From the NCBI GenBank assembly GCA_028583685.1, contig JAMXIF010001183.1:13765466-13829465 (forward strand): a DNA stretch of 64,000 nt. The letters run 5' to 3'. The DNA comes from Petaurus breviceps papuanus (Eukaryota; Chordata; Mammalia; Diprotodontia; Petauridae). The notes under the pieces were generated by a model, which was not told the origin of the DNA, made no database searches, and was given only the letters and a program-made list of their open reading frames with translations. The translations under genes were made by a program, and so were the position numbers. Shown in pieces: positions 1 through 10,392 of this stretch. Position 1 is the stretch's first letter; the number at the start of each line of letters is the position of its first letter.

Positions 1-45
1 CTCTCTCTCTCCCCCCCCTTCCCTCTCCTTCTCTCTCTCTCCTCT
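1..45. repeat. CT-rich simple repeat
   Basis: Low-complexity pyrimidine tract of CT dinucleotides with short C runs, cut by the window edge. Confidence 0.9.
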
Positions 46-139
46 TAAACTGTAGAAGGGAAGACAGACTGAAGTAGATTCTGAGCATTTAATAAGAACA
101 ATATTCCCCCCCCCAAATCTTGAGTTTAAAAGGACCTTC

Positions 140-645
140 CAATACCTAAATAAGAATGCTCCCTACAATGTCCCTGTTAAATGGTCAGACAGCCCTTACA
201 TGAAGACCTCTAGAGAAGAGGAAGTGAACCCTTTTAACAGAATCCAGTTCATTTTTGCAAAAGTATAATTGTTAGCAATGTTTTCTTTGTGTCACACAAG
301 AATCTGTCCTTTATCAACATCTACTCATTTCTCCAATTTCGGCCATTTCACGCCAACCAGAATGGGTTTAATCCTCTTCCACAAGGCAGTCCTTCAACTA
401 GTTGAAGGCAGTTATAATATTCACTGTAAAGCTTCTCTTTTCTAGGCTAAAAAAACCTCAGTTTCTTCCATGTACCTTCATCTGAAATGTGGATACACTG
501 TTCTCAAAGCACTTCTTTTCAGGTTTTTCCTTCTCTAGCTGCTGGCCAGTTTATCAAGCTCTTTCCTAAAATGTGGGGCTTCAAACTAAGCACAGTGCTC
601 CAAATGTGATCTTGCCAGGGCAGAGTACAGCAGAGATAGCCCCTT
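140..645 (-). mobile_element. L3/CR1 LINE, 3' fragment
   Basis: Read on the minus strand, 645 down to 540 matches the CR1/L3 stretch that runs from the 'ACTCTGCCCTGG' block through 'CAGTACTCCAGATGTGG'-like text to the 'CTTCCTAAA..TGATAAACTGG' block. The lower coordinates continue towards the element's 3' end in more diverged form. It is non-coding debris of an old LINE, heavily mutated. Recognition is clear for 540-645 and weaker below 400. Confidence 0.65.
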
Positions 646-664
646 TTTTATACTTGGCACTATG

Positions 665-800
665 CATTAGCCAACCAATAAGTACTTTTAAGTGCTTGCT
701 ATCTTCCAGGCACTCTGCTAAATTATGGGAATACAATGGCAAAAAAAAAAAGAAAGAAATCGCTTCATTCTAATGGAGACAACATGTAAATAGCTAGATG
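665..800 (-). mobile_element. L2 LINE, 3' end
   Basis: The plus strand shows the reverse of the L2 tail: a 'TTAAGTGCTTGCTAT..CCAGGCACT.TGCTAA' block, then 'TCTAATGGAGACAACATGTAAA'-like sequence. An A-rich patch (731-741) lies in the middle. Old and diverged. Confidence 0.65.
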
Positions 801-856
801 TATATGAGATAGATATATTTCTATCTCATATATATATCTCATATACAACTATTTAT
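800..856. repeat. AT-rich imperfect palindrome
   Basis: Two arms of the form GTATATGAGATAG and CTATCTCATATA face each other, followed by a second TATCTCATATAC. The stretch could fold into a hairpin but is probably a microsatellite by-product. Confidence 0.7.
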
Positions 857-859
857 ATG

Positions 860-1190
860 CTGTTTCCCCATTAGAATGTATAAGTATGTGTATATGTGTC
901 TGCACTTGAATGACAGAGTTACTAAACAGGGGGTAGAGTAAGTACTCATAACATGTAGGGGCTTCACAACTCTCACCTAGGTATGTGAAATATACCCCCC
1001 TGGGTTTGGTTCCCTCACCCCAATCAGCCATCACACTAGTAGACCTGAGTTTCCAGAGAGAGAATACCACCATATTGTTATGTTCAAATTCTCTTAGGGT
1101 CCCATGAGTAACCTTGGTAAGTGGAAATACGCATCCCTTAGTCACCATACTCTAGCTCTGGAACCTTCATCCAATGCACTTTCTATCTAT
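860..1190. other. Unassigned stretch
   Basis: No repeat family or gene recognised. The open frame on the minus strand here (99 codons) has no recognisable domain and no flanking gene signals. Confidence 0.5.
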
Positions 1191-1194
1191 ACAG

Positions 1195-1682
1195 CCAACC
1201 CTTCACAATAATGACATTTAATATTTTGAAGCCCTTTATAACCTAGCCCCCGCCTACCTTTCCAGTTTTTTTACACCTTACTCTTGACCATGTTCTCTTC
1301 AATCCAGTGACACTGTGTTCCATGAACAAGACACTCCGTCTCTCATCTCCTGGCATTATCTGACTATGTTCCCCTACCCCCATCACTCTTCCTCCTCAAC
1401 TCTGCCCACTCACTTTACCAACTTACTTTGAGTCTCAACTAAAATCTCATCTTTTACAGGAAGCTCTTCCCAAGCCCTCTTAATTTCAGTGCCTTCCCTC
1501 TGTTTCCTATTTATCCTATAGATATCTTGTCTTTTATATATTTGTTTGTATGTTGTCTCTGCTGTTAGATCTTAGGATACTTGGGGACAGGGACTTTCTT
1601 TTGCCAGTTTTTGTATCCCCAGGGTTTAATACAATGACTAGAATATAGCAATCACTTAATAAATTTTATTGATTGATTGATG
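1195..1682 (+). mobile_element. L2 LINE, 3' end
   Basis: Order of blocks matches L2: 'AACCTAGCCCCCGCCTACCTTTCCAG', then the 'AGGAAGCTCTTCCCAAGCC' segment, 'GATCTTAGGATACTTGGGGACAGGGACT', and the tail '..ACTTAATAAATTTTATTGATTGATTGA'. The 3' end is complete and the 5' end is truncated. Confidence 0.85.
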
Positions 1683-1689
1683 TAATACT

Positions 1690-1985
1690 AGAACTTAGGA
1701 GAGAGTTTAGGGCTGGATATATGAATCTCAGAATCACCTACAAGGAGATCATAATTGAACCATGGGAGCCGATGAGATGGCCAAGTGAGATAGAAGAAAA
1801 TGAGAAGATGGTCCAGGACAGAGACTTGGGAGATAAACATGGTTAGTGGCCAGGTCATGGATTAAGAGTCAGAAAAGGAGACTGAGAAGGGGCAGTCAGA
1901 CATCTGGTAGAACCAGGGGAGAGAAGTGTCACAAAAACTTAGGGAAGAGAGTATCCAAGAGAAGATGGTTATCTCACCTCTGCTA
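1690..1985 (-). mobile_element. L2 LINE, internal ORF2 fragment
   Basis: Antisense L2 reverse-transcriptase region, recognised by 'TTAGGGCTGGATATATGAAT', '..GGGAGCCGATGAGATGGCC', 'AAAAGGAGACTGAGAAGGGG' and 'GAAGAGAGTATCCAAGAGAA'. It abuts the plus-strand L2 tail just to its left, so two L2 pieces face each other here. Confidence 0.75.
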
Positions 1986-2084
1986 GACACTATGTATTCT
2001 TAGTCTGGCTGCCAAATCACACTATTGTTTTATGTTACATTTGTAGTCCACTCCCCTCTATCTTTTTTCAAACAAACTGCATTT

Positions 2085-2235
2085 TTAGTCACTCTACAAG
2101 CATTTCTTAGGACCTTACTATATTTCAGACACCATGCTAAATGCTGGGAATGCAAATAAAAATGAAAGAGACAGTCCCTGCCCTCAAGGAGCTTAAATTC
2201 CAATGGGGAAGCCAACATGTAAAAGGAAGCTAGAA
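2085..2235 (-). mobile_element. L2 LINE, 3' end
   Basis: Reverse of the L2 tail with the well kept block 'CAGTCCCTGCCCTCAAGGAG' (2172-2191), preceded by a diverged 'CACCATGCTAAATGCTGGGAA'-like stretch. Confidence 0.85.
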
Positions 2236-2505
2236 AGTAGAGGTTAGAGAGCAGAGAGAGAGAAGGTATCTGATTGAAGGTTAGGAGTCCAGAGGAGCTT
2301 AGACTGGTAGGAAATAGAAAGATGATTGTCCTAAACACCTTCCTTATATGGAGGTTCTGTGAGGACCCCTTCAACCAGAGGGAGAGACCCCCAAGCATGG
2401 GAGAATTACGAAGGTGTGAATCTCAGGGCTGAAGTGATCTTCCAAGCAGAAGAGGCTTCTGCTACACCTTCCCCATCTTATACCTGCTACCCTCATTGTA
2501 TAATT
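2236..2505. other. Unassigned stretch
   Basis: Purine-rich start (GAGA-like, 2247-2265), then sequence with no family recognised. It may be the inner part of the neighbouring L2. Confidence 0.35.
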
Positions 2506-2506
2506 A

Positions 2507-2745
2507 TTATTTTGTTGTTCTTGAGTTGTTTCAGTTATGTTCAACTCTTTGAGACTTCTTTTGGAACATTTTTGGGCAAAGATACTGGAGTGGTTTTCTA
2601 TATTCTTCTCCAGCTCATTTTACAGATGAGGAACTGAGGCAAACAGGGTTAAGTGACCTGCCCAGGGTCACACAACTAGTATGTATCTGAGGCTAGATTT
2701 GAACTCAGGAAGATGAGTCTTCCTGATTCTGGGCCCTTCACCTGG
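2507..2745 (-). mobile_element. tRNA-derived SINE with RTE-like tail
   Basis: Full-length copy in reverse. It starts with the tail (TTGTTGTTC..), then 'GGGCAAAGATACTGGAGTGG', 'CAGCTCATTTTACAGATGAGG' and 'GGGTTAAGTGACCTGCCCAG', and ends in the tRNA-like head. The tail half resembles the BovB/RTE 3' end (compare 63784-64000), which suggests mobilisation by an RTE LINE. Confidence 0.9.
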
Positions 2746-2871
2746 CTTATTCAACCTAGATGTTATGTTAGTTTATAAGTATTTTCATAGATCAGTAGCC
2801 ATTCCACTAAGTCATCATAGCTCTGATGATGATGCCGTTGGATAGGCAGTCCCTGACATACCTGGGAACAA

Positions 2872-3462
2872 TTTAGAAGTATCTCTTATATTGGGAAGAC
2901 AGCCCCAACCCAAACTCTCTGGATGGCTAAGCACCAGGTGTTGTCTTTCCTTTTTCATTGCCATCACCCTACAATTTGGCCAACAGTTGGCCTAATTCAC
3001 TATGTTAAATGTTCTAGATCATCCCTTGGGCCAGTACTCCAGAATGTCTGTCAGGAACTGAGGGAAGGGAGGAAGGGAGTAATGAAATTCAAACACAGGT
3101 GCTTTTTAGCTCTTTATTTTGATACACTCCTAGCAGTAGAGAGAATCAACGTTACAAAATCGAAATGCCTGGAACTACTTAGCAGCCCATGTCAAAGACA
3201 GTTTACTATTCTAGCAAATGAGAACAGTGTCAGTAAGGCCAGGTCCAACATACCAAGTAATCTCCGTGGACCATTTCCGCTTATCTTTCTCATTCTTCCA
3301 AAGAGTTACACCCCACTGGCTTCCCTATACTGCTCCCCACCCTTAGAAATGATTCTTACATTGGAAAGACAACTGCAGCCCAGACTCTCCCCTCTGGCTA
3401 GCATAGCAGAAGGAGGCCATTGTGGTCACCCCACAACCTGGCCAACAGCTGGCCTACACCAC
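2872..3462. repeat. Two diverged direct repeats, about 470 bp apart
   Basis: Copy 1 is 2872-3000 and copy 2 is 3343-3462. Shared blocks include 'TTAGAA..TCTTA.ATTGG.AAGACA', then 'CTCT..GGCTA.GCA', and 'GGCCAACAGTTGGCCTA' against 'GGCCAACAGCTGGCCTA'. I judge identity at roughly 75% by eye, with indels. The family is not recognised. A 207-codon open frame (2923-3546, plus) spans both copies, but its protein has no recognisable domain. Confidence 0.6.
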
Positions 3463-3469
3463 CCTACCC

Positions 3470-3925
3470 TCTCCTCCTCCATTCAACTATTAACATTATC
3501 ACAAAGGTCACTGAGCCAAGCCGACACCAAACACTGGTTGAAATGACTCCTTCAAACTTGACTTCTGTAGCTGTTTCTGAGGTAGCTAGCCAGGTAGGCT
3601 ACAGTTTGGAAGGCCTTTAATCCTAAACCAGTTTATTGATTTCAAAGGCCTGTCTGATTGTTTTCTTAGTGGGGCCAGAGGGGGAATGGAAACCACCTCT
3701 CATTGTTCAGTTTCATTCTCCAGTGAATTCACTGCTCCAGGAAGGGTCAAGGTCACAGGCTTTGTAATTTTAGTGGCAAAGTAGCATATCCCCTCTTGAG
3801 TGTCACTAGGCAAAAGGTGAGGACAGGCAAAGAACTTTATTTTGCTTTTAAAATTATCCTTAACGGCTAATGACCAGGTGCAGATTTTTATTTTAGTTTC
3901 TTAAAAAAATCAGTATCCAGCCAAT
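3470..3925. other. Unassigned stretch
   Basis: Non-repetitive by eye. No gene signal, RNA gene or known repeat recognised. Confidence 0.5.
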
Positions 3926-3931
3926 GCTTCC

Positions 3932-4035
3932 TGTGTGTGTGTGTATATATATATATGTATATATATATGTGATTTTGTATGTAACACATATATATATATA
4001 CATACATATATATGTGATTTTGTATGTATATAGAT
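3932..4035. repeat. TG/TA microsatellite
   Basis: (TG)n followed by (TA)n, then a partial duplication: 'ATATGTGATTTTGTATGTA' occurs twice (near 3964 and 4009). Confidence 0.9.
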
Positions 4036-4140
4036 ATACAAACCCTGTAGTGCCATGGGGTTTTAAAAATGATGCTCGGTATTAAATTTTCCGACATACA
4101 GGCCAGCTAAAGAAGCCATAGCTAGAAATACCACAACAGC

Positions 4141-4345
4141 CAGTGTAGTATAGCAGAAAATTCTAAATTGGGCATCAGAGGATCTGGGTTTGAATCCTGA
4201 CCCAGTCATTTGCTACTTGTGTAATCTTGAGCAAGAAATCACCCTACCACTTTGGCCTCAGTTTCCTTATCTGTAAAATGGGGGTTGGGGATTGGATGAA
4301 TTGACCTCCAAGGCCCTTTCTGGCCCTAAATCTAGTATTCTAAGT
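4141..4345 (+). mobile_element. MIR-type CORE-SINE
   Basis: tRNA-like head ('CAGTGTAGTATAGCAGAAAA', with B-box-like 'GGGTTTGAATCC'), a core, then 'GGCCTCAGTTTCCTTATCTG' and a 'GACCTCCAAGGCCCTTTCTGG' 3' part. Old but nearly full length. Confidence 0.85.
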
Positions 4346-4565
4346 CTGAAAGTGTAATAACTTAAAATGCAAAATTGTAGAAAGCCGAAGCAGACATGAA
4401 GAAATCACAGTCCTTTGTTTGAGATGATGGGATTGCCCCTTATAGAACCAAGTATAAGTCTCTTTCTAAACTATATCATTCTAATATGGAACCCAGGTTC
4501 ATTCTCTTCCCAGTGCACTCAGCAAGGAGCTGATTGACTTCAGGCAACAGGTCTCTATCCTATCC

Positions 4566-5085
4566 AATCTAATATACATTTATTAAACACCTTCTATAGA
4601 AATGTAACTATGCTCGTAAGGACAAAATAAAACTGTCCCTGCCCTCATTCCTCTGGGGGAAGGAGTGACTAGGAAAAGGGGGCTATAACACATAAACAGA
4701 TAAAAATACTTAGGACAATTTGAGGAACAGGAAGAAAACACTCATTTCTAGGGGAAGGGGAGGAGTAGAATCAGGAAAGGCTTCCCACAGGAAAGCACAT
4801 GAGTTGAGCCTTGTTGAAGATTAGGAATTCCTAGAAGCAAAGGTAAGGAATATGTATTAACATTTAAAGACCTTCAAAATCTGGCTTCACCCTGTCTTTC
4901 TAGGCTGATGGCACAAAATTCCTCTTTATGAACCTTGATTTCTGGTCCAAATAGATTATGCACAGAAGAATTGGAATATGAAGTTAGTTTGCCTGGAATA
5001 TAGAATGTATGAAGGGAAGTGAGCCTGGGTATATAGGCTGGAGCCAGATTGTGAAGATCTTCAAATGCCAGACTAAGGACTACTT
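4566..5085 (-). mobile_element. L2 LINE fragments
   Basis: The reverse L2 tail starts with 'ATACATTTATTAAACACCTT', then 'CTGTCCCTGCCCTCATTCC', 'GGAAAGGCTTCCCACAGGAA' and 'GATTGTGAAGATCTTCAAATGCC'. A short plus-sense L2-like piece ('GACCTTCAAAATCTGGCTTC', 4869-4888) seems to interrupt it, so the region is probably a mosaic. Confidence 0.7.
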
Positions 5086-5585
5086 ACTTACTAAGGGTTC
5101 TGGAAGAGACCTTAGAGGTCTAAGCAGCCTTCTCACCCTGGGAGATGCCTCTACCATAGGGCCCCTTTTTGGGTTGGTGAATCTCTGACCCAATCACCAT
5201 TTCTTGAGGCACCATAACTACTTCACTCTTGATTCCATTCCTCAGTCTTAGTACCTCTTTTCTTCTTCCCCCCAAACCTTCTCACTTTGAAGATGCCTCA
5301 GCCCAATATCCCACTCTCCAGATTGATGAGTCTGGCTTGGACCACCATTTCATGAGACATCCAGACCATGCTCATTTCACTCTCAGCACCACTCCTCAAA
5401 CTCAACTTCACTTCCTTGCCAACAGTCCTGCCCAACATCTCCTAATCCCCGAGTTTCCAGCTCCTCTTTTTGTGTTATCTTTCCCATTAGGATGCCAGGT
5501 TTTTTAAATTAAGGATTATCTTTTATGCTTGTATTTATGTCCCTCAGAACAATGTCTGCCACATAGTAAGCACATCATAAATTCT
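5086..5585 (+). mobile_element. Unassigned unit ending in an L2-like tail
   Basis: The last 90 bases fit an L2-type 3' tail ('ATTAGGATGCCAGG..', 'CTGCCACATAGTAAGCACAT'). The 350 bases before it are not clearly L2, and I could not name them. The poly-pyrimidine repeat to the right begins in the element's tail. Confidence 0.4.
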
Positions 5586-5725
5586 CTCTCTCTCATTCTC
5601 ATTCTGTCTCTCTGTCTGTCTGCCTCTGTCTTCTCTCTGTCTCTCTGACTCTCTGTCTCTCTCTTTCTCTGTCTCTCCTCTCTTGTCATCTCTCCTTTTC
5701 TCTTTCTGTGTTTCTCCCTCTCATC
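5586..5725. repeat. (TCTG)/(TC) microsatellite
   Basis: Tract of TCTC and TCTG units with interruptions, seeded in the 3' tail of the preceding L2-like element. Confidence 0.95.
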
Positions 5726-5904
5726 TATTCCTTTAATTTTCAGATGAGGAAAATAAAGCCAAAAGAAATTAAAGTGAGTTGATCAAAGTCCACAACTAGT
5801 TTGGTAGCAAAGCAAAAACCAGAACCAAAGATTCCTGACTCCTGGTCTAGTCTGTTGCATCATGTTGTATTATTTAAATTTTTCTTGTGACCATTGGGTT
5901 AAAT

Positions 5905-6118
5905 ATGTGAGGCAGTGAGGTGATATAATAAAAAGAACATTGGATTTAGAATCAAGAGAATTTGGGTTCAAATCTTGATCCTTCCATTCAGTACTTGCTA
6001 TTTATGATTTTGAGCAAGTCATTTCCCTTCTTAGAGCTTCTGTTTCTTTGTCTCTAAAATGAGAGGCCTGAACTAGTTGACCTCTAGGGTCTCTTCCAGC
6101 TTTAAGCTTTATGATTTA
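5905..6118 (+). mobile_element. MIR-type CORE-SINE
   Basis: Head 'GGCAGTGAGGTGATATAATA', B-box-like 'GGGTTCAAATC', core 'TTTTGAGCAAGTCATTTCCC', 3' part 'TTGACCTCTAGGGTCTCTTCC'. Diverged, nearly full length. Confidence 0.85.
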
Positions 6119-6277
6119 TGGCCAATAAAGCTGTCTAGGTATGGAGCAGAGAAAGCAACCAGCTGGTATCCACTCATGTCTGGTTTAGATCTAGAATCCA
6201 TATCTCTTGATTCTTAAGCCAGAATAACAACTGTGATCAAAGGACAACAGAATGGTAGAGACTAAAAGGTAATCTAG

Positions 6278-6811
6278 TGTAGCAGCAAGCACCCCAGTGT
6301 CCCCAGGATGACTGCCAACACAGGTTCTTAGATCCGCTTTTCTAAAGGAAAGCAACTCAAAATGAGTTAACAATCTTGCTTTAATCAATCAAATATATCA
6401 TTTACCTTGTTCAGGGGAAAAAGTCAGCACCCCGAACTTCAGAGTATGCAGACAGGTTACAAGCAGAAGTTAAAAGAAGACAGAGAAACATTTCAGTAGA
6501 CAGGCTTCCAACTGCCTGACCATTACATCCATACCTAGTCACAATTACCAGAGAGGGAAGCACCAACATCTGGGTTTTCAAAGCCGGGGGGGGGGGGGGA
6601 GGTGGGGCTCAATGGAGTCTCATCTGGTCAAATCACACAACACTTCTCAAAGTAAGCCCCAAACAAAGCCTCATATCAGGGTTTATATAGCCTTCTCCTG
6701 GCTCAGAGAATATCACAACCCTCTTGACCCACTGCCTAATCACAGAGCATCAAGGTATGGGCATTCCTGAAAACCAAGCAGGGAAGATCTTAAACTCCCA
6801 TTCCCATAACA
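6278..6811 (-). mobile_element. Solo LTR of an endogenous retrovirus, 534 bp
   Basis: On the plus strand the element begins TGTAGCAGC and ends CATAACA, giving the TG...CA ends of an LTR. It is flanked by the perfect 5-bp duplication TCTAG (6273-6277 and 6812-6816). In the minus orientation it has LTR order: an upstream part, a TATA-like CTATATAAAC (6681-6690), a body, an ATTAAA signal near 6373-6378 and a short last part. A 13-base G run (6587-6599) interrupts the body. No internal retroviral region adjoins it, so it is a solo LTR fossil. A 5-bp duplication fits class I or ERVL-like elements; the family is not recognised. Confidence 0.8.
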
Positions 6812-6819
6812 TCTAGTTA

Positions 6820-7110
6820 AACCCTTACATGAATAATGAGTCTCTGTAATCTACCTTACAAGTAGTCCTGACTAAAGATCTTCCATGAATGTGAACCCCA
6901 AAGTTCCCAAATGGTATAGTTCTATATGGACAAAATAAATAATTTGATATCAAAGTGATCAGTCTAGAGGGTTCAAAGAAATGGAAGGAGATATTTTGTC
7001 TATTTGAATCTCCAAATGCATATAATAGTACTTGATATGTAATGTATATGAGATGATAGGTATTTAATTAGTGCTTTTTGATTTATTGATTGTTAATCTG
7101 TGGTTACTCC
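6820..7110. other. Unassigned stretch
   Basis: The end (7030-7093) looks like a degraded plus-sense L2 tail ('..TTTATTGATTG'). The rest is not recognised. Confidence 0.35.
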
Positions 7111-7114
7111 TCAA

Positions 7115-7552
7115 AAAACTCCAGTAGCTCTTTGTTACCTCTGGGATCACATATAACCTCTTACTTTGGCATTTACAACCCTTTACAACCTGACTCCAAC
7201 CTACCTTTCTAGAATTATCACACATGATTTCCCTTTTTGTACTCTATAGTTAAAAAAAAAAACCTGGTCTTCTTATTGTTCTTCACATGTAACTCTCTAC
7301 TGCTTGTCTTGTCTTTACCCAAGCCATTACCTATGCCTAGAATTTCATCTCTTAGAATTCTTTTTTTTTTTTTTTAAAGCAATTGGGGTTAAGTAACTTG
7401 CTCAAGGTTACATGGCCAGTTATTTCTGGGTGTGGTGCTAAGTATCTGAGTCCGGGATTCGATCCCCAGGTCATCCCGACACTGGGGCCAGTGCTCTTAC
7501 TCTCTGTGCTACCTGGCTGCCCCATCTCTTAGAATTCTTAATTTCCTTCAAT
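7115..7552 (+). mobile_element. L2 LINE fragment, interrupted by a SINE
   Basis: 'ACTCCAGTAGCTCTTTGTTACC', 'ACAACCTGACTCCAACCTACCTTTC' and 'CTATGCCTAGAATTTCATCTC' match the L2 3' half in order. The SINE at 7363-7522 splits it, and the L2 text resumes straight after the SINE's right target duplication. Confidence 0.75.
7363..7522 (-). mobile_element. tRNA-derived SINE (CACCACACCC family), with 17-bp target duplication
   Basis: Full-length, poly(A)-tailed SINE in reverse. Target duplication CATCTCTTAGAATTCTT is perfect at 7346-7362 and 7523-7539. Minus-strand order: head with A-box-like 'TAGCACAGAGAG', B-box-like 'GATCGAATCCC', the body block 'CACCACACCCAGAAATAACT', 'GCAAGTTACTTAACCCC' and an A tail. 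A long poly(A) tail and a long duplication fit L1-driven insertion. It is about 90% identical to the copy at 28869-29021, so the family is younger than the MIR and L2 around it. Confidence 0.95.
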
Positions 7553-7690
7553 TCAGTTCAATAAACATTTATTAAGCACCTACTATGTGCCAGGCATTGT
7601 GCTAAGCTTTGGGGGTAGAAATAAGGAAGACGGTCCCTGCCCTCAAGGAGCTTATAATGTAATGGGGGAAGATAACACACAAAGTAAAAT
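7553..7690 (-). mobile_element. L2 LINE, 3' end
   Basis: Well kept reverse L2 tail: 'AATAAACATTTATTAAGCAC', 'CTACTATGTGCCAGGCATTG' and 'GTCCCTGCCCTCAAGGAGCT'. Confidence 0.9.
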
Positions 7691-7888
7691 AGAAAGAGGG
7701 GAGCCACACCAGACGTACCCAGCCTGGTGCATTTTTTTCCTTGGAGTTGAAACCAAGCAGTGGAAAGTGGAGCAAGCAAGTCAAATGCCAGCCCAAAATG
7801 GCTATATGAGACACCTTTTCCTCCACCCCCAGCTGCTAGTCTTCTCCCATCTATCTACATATCTATTTTTGCAGAGACACATATATAT
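7691..7888. other. Unassigned stretch between two L2 ends
   Basis: No family recognised. It may be inner L2 sequence from either neighbour. Confidence 0.35.
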
Positions 7889-7889
7889 G

Positions 7890-8020
7890 TAATCTTCTCT
7901 TATAAAAATACAAACTCCTTGAGGTCGGGGATTATTTTATTATTTCCTTTTTGTCCCCGGTATATAGTTCAGTTCCTAGCACATAATAAGTGTTTAATTA
8001 ATAGTTTATTGATTGATTTT
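7890..8020 (+). mobile_element. L2 LINE, 3' end
   Basis: 'AAATACAAACTCCTTGAGGT', 'CGGGGATTATTTTATTATTT', 'AGTTCCTAGCACATAATAAG' and an ATTGATTGATT tail. Confidence 0.85.
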
Positions 8021-9285
8021 GGGATTGACCCAGTGAGTCCAAGGGCTACCCTAGGGCAGGTTCAATGAAACATTATATGGATCTGTAAGGGTATGGGATA
8101 AATTTCTTATCACTGTTTGAATTTGCAGATTGTAAAGGCAGATAAGTAGATATGGTTACATCTCTTTCCGATTTTGTACAATCACTGTTTGCAACATTAA
8201 AAGTGCATGGAACTCTGTCCCCTTTGCATATGAAAGGATCAGAAAACTGCTGAGAAAATGAAAGCTTACTGCTCCAGAAGAGAGCTGATGCAACTAAGTG
8301 TTTAAATGCAGAGGAACAAACTTGGCTGAGGAATTACATTGGAGTTCTCAAGTGGATTTGTGGAGGGATCCAAGAGTCAGGAACCTGGACTGGGATATTG
8401 CACAGGAGATGCCAGACCCCAAAGCTGAGACTCCAAAAGATCACAGCAGTACTTATCCTGGGCCAGGTAAATCTGAAGAAGGAGATAGCAGAAACTATGG
8501 CCAAGCAGCAGATATGTGAAGGCCAAGCAGAGTGACTTGCTCATCAGAGACATTGCTCCCAGTAAGAACAGATGGAGAGGATTGCAAGAAGATATGAGGA
8601 CTTCAGAGCACCATTTATGAATTGCCTGGCCTGTGTGTCTATCTGCTGGGGAATTCTATGACAGGCTATCCTTCCCACAGACACCATGTATTTGTAGGAA
8701 AGTATACCTGTGTTTGAGGGGGTGGGGCAGGGAGGGAATGTTTTATTGCTATTGTTTTTGCTATCATATCAGTAAATGCCTTTCATATTGATCAGATGGC
8801 GAGTTCTAGCTGACTAAAATAAAGGTAAAGCCATCAATGGGGGCTCATGAGCTATAGTCACTGGAGTGAGGAAAGAATAACTTGAACCTGGGGGTACTCA
8901 GCCAGTGTGGACCTAACCTATAAGTGCAAGTTAAAGGGAAGGGAAATATCCAAAGGGGAGGTTCAAGTTTACATACCCACAGTTACTCTAGAATCAACTC
9001 ACTTTCTATGGGCTAAGTGGACTATGAAAGAATGGCTCAATACTTCACTGAATTGGGTGAGATACCAGTGGGATTTGCCTCATGGGAATGGTCCCTACAG
9101 ATGGTGGTGAGATGTAATTTTTCCAGACATTTCCCTAGTATATTTGATACCTCCACAAGCTCACTTGCTTTATTGTCAGCCTGAGAATATTTTTATTGAT
9201 GGCAGGCTGAGAGTTACAAATAAAAGTAGACAGAACTATTTGAAATCCACTAAAAATCACAGTGAAGTTATGAATTAGGTCCATG
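8021..9285. other. Unassigned 1.26-kb stretch
   Basis: No repeat family or exon structure recognised. A plus-strand AATAAA (8818-8823) and a GC-balanced, moderately unique look raise the possibility of an old LTR, but I found no TG...CA ends with a matching duplication. The 73-codon open frame at 8298-8519 has no recognisable domain. Confidence 0.3.
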
Positions 9286-9287
9286 AC

Positions 9288-9408
9288 AAATAAAATTCTT
9301 AGGCAGCATAGGTCATTTAAATAACAAGGGACTTGTTGCTAGGAGTTAACCAAATGTGAAATAAAATTTTTAGGCAACATAGGTCATTTAAATAATAAGG
9401 GACTTGTG
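9288..9408. repeat. 71-bp-period tandem duplication
   Basis: The block starting AAATAAAATTCTTAGGCAGC (9288) recurs at 9359 with four substitutions over its first 50 bases. The second copy ends at GACTTGTG and does not carry the last third of the unit. Confidence 0.9.
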
Positions 9409-9409
9409 A

Positions 9410-10317
9410 ACATCACCAGTCAAAAATGAATGTTTTGCTTTGGTGATAGACCCCTACAACTGGCTCCAGAGTACTCTGTTTATAAGTATTATCATATTTT
9501 CCCACTATCTTAGTTGAATATTTTTGTTTTTGTTTTTGTTTTTTTTACAATGGAACATTCAAGGTCCCTGACTTTTATAGAAAGGCTTTCTCAATGATTG
9601 ATACAAAGAGATATTTCCAGAAAGGGATGCTTGGGAGCACACACACTGAAAGATGATGAGCATGTCCCCTGCACAAGTATTATCTATGTTGCATCCTCTC
9701 TGAGTCTCCTTCCCCAGACTGCCCTGGTACTCAAAGGTTGGGCTCCTAAGGGGATGACTACTATGCAAGTTTTAGGGGTGACCTTGTGAAGGGACATTTC
9801 TCTCATTGTATTTCCTGAGTCCCCACCAGTCTGTTTACCATTGATGGTCAGCCAGTAGACTTTGCATTCAGCAAAGTCATTTACTAAGATGATAGAACAG
9901 TAACAGTTAGTATAGAATATTCTCCACCAAAGTTTGGGTGTGCTCTTCCACAAATACACACCACATCCAAGGGAAGAATAGTCTTGAATTTAAAGTACAG
10001 TAGTGGTGAGGCACATCCATAAGATACTTGTATGACAAAAGGGCAGTTCACAACTCCTGGTACTTTAGAGCCTAGAAAATCTTTTCTTAAGTGCATAGCT
10101 AGCATTCTTCTCTGGAGAAAAGAGGCCTAGTTTTTGAAGCTGTTTCCTTCAAGTTACTCTATTTTTCTGCTTCTCTCTGCTCCAATACTCAGTGGAGGGG
10201 AGTGAGGGAGAAGAAGGGGAGAAAGCACAGAAATTCTCCATTTTCTTCCGACCAGTCCTCTCCTTCCTCCCGCCCATCAAGAATAATTTCAACTCAGGGG
10301 CCTTCTTTCCCTCCTGT
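9410..10317. other. Unassigned stretch
   Basis: No gene or known repeat recognised. A TTTTTG-rich run lies at 9524-9546. The open frames here are short and show no domain. Confidence 0.4.
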
Positions 10318-10392
10318 GAAACTGTAAATCTATTTTTTTTTTAAAGCAATTGGGTTAAGTAACTTGCCCAACGTTACACGGCCAGTTGGTTT

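Noticed and set aside
2923-3546. 207-codon open frame, the longest in the window
   Set aside because: No recognisable domain, no promoter or splice signals, and it spans two diverged repeats. Kept only as a note within the repeat.
8298-8519. 73-codon frame in unassigned sequence
   Set aside because: Short, no domain, no splice context; kept only as part of the unassigned interval.
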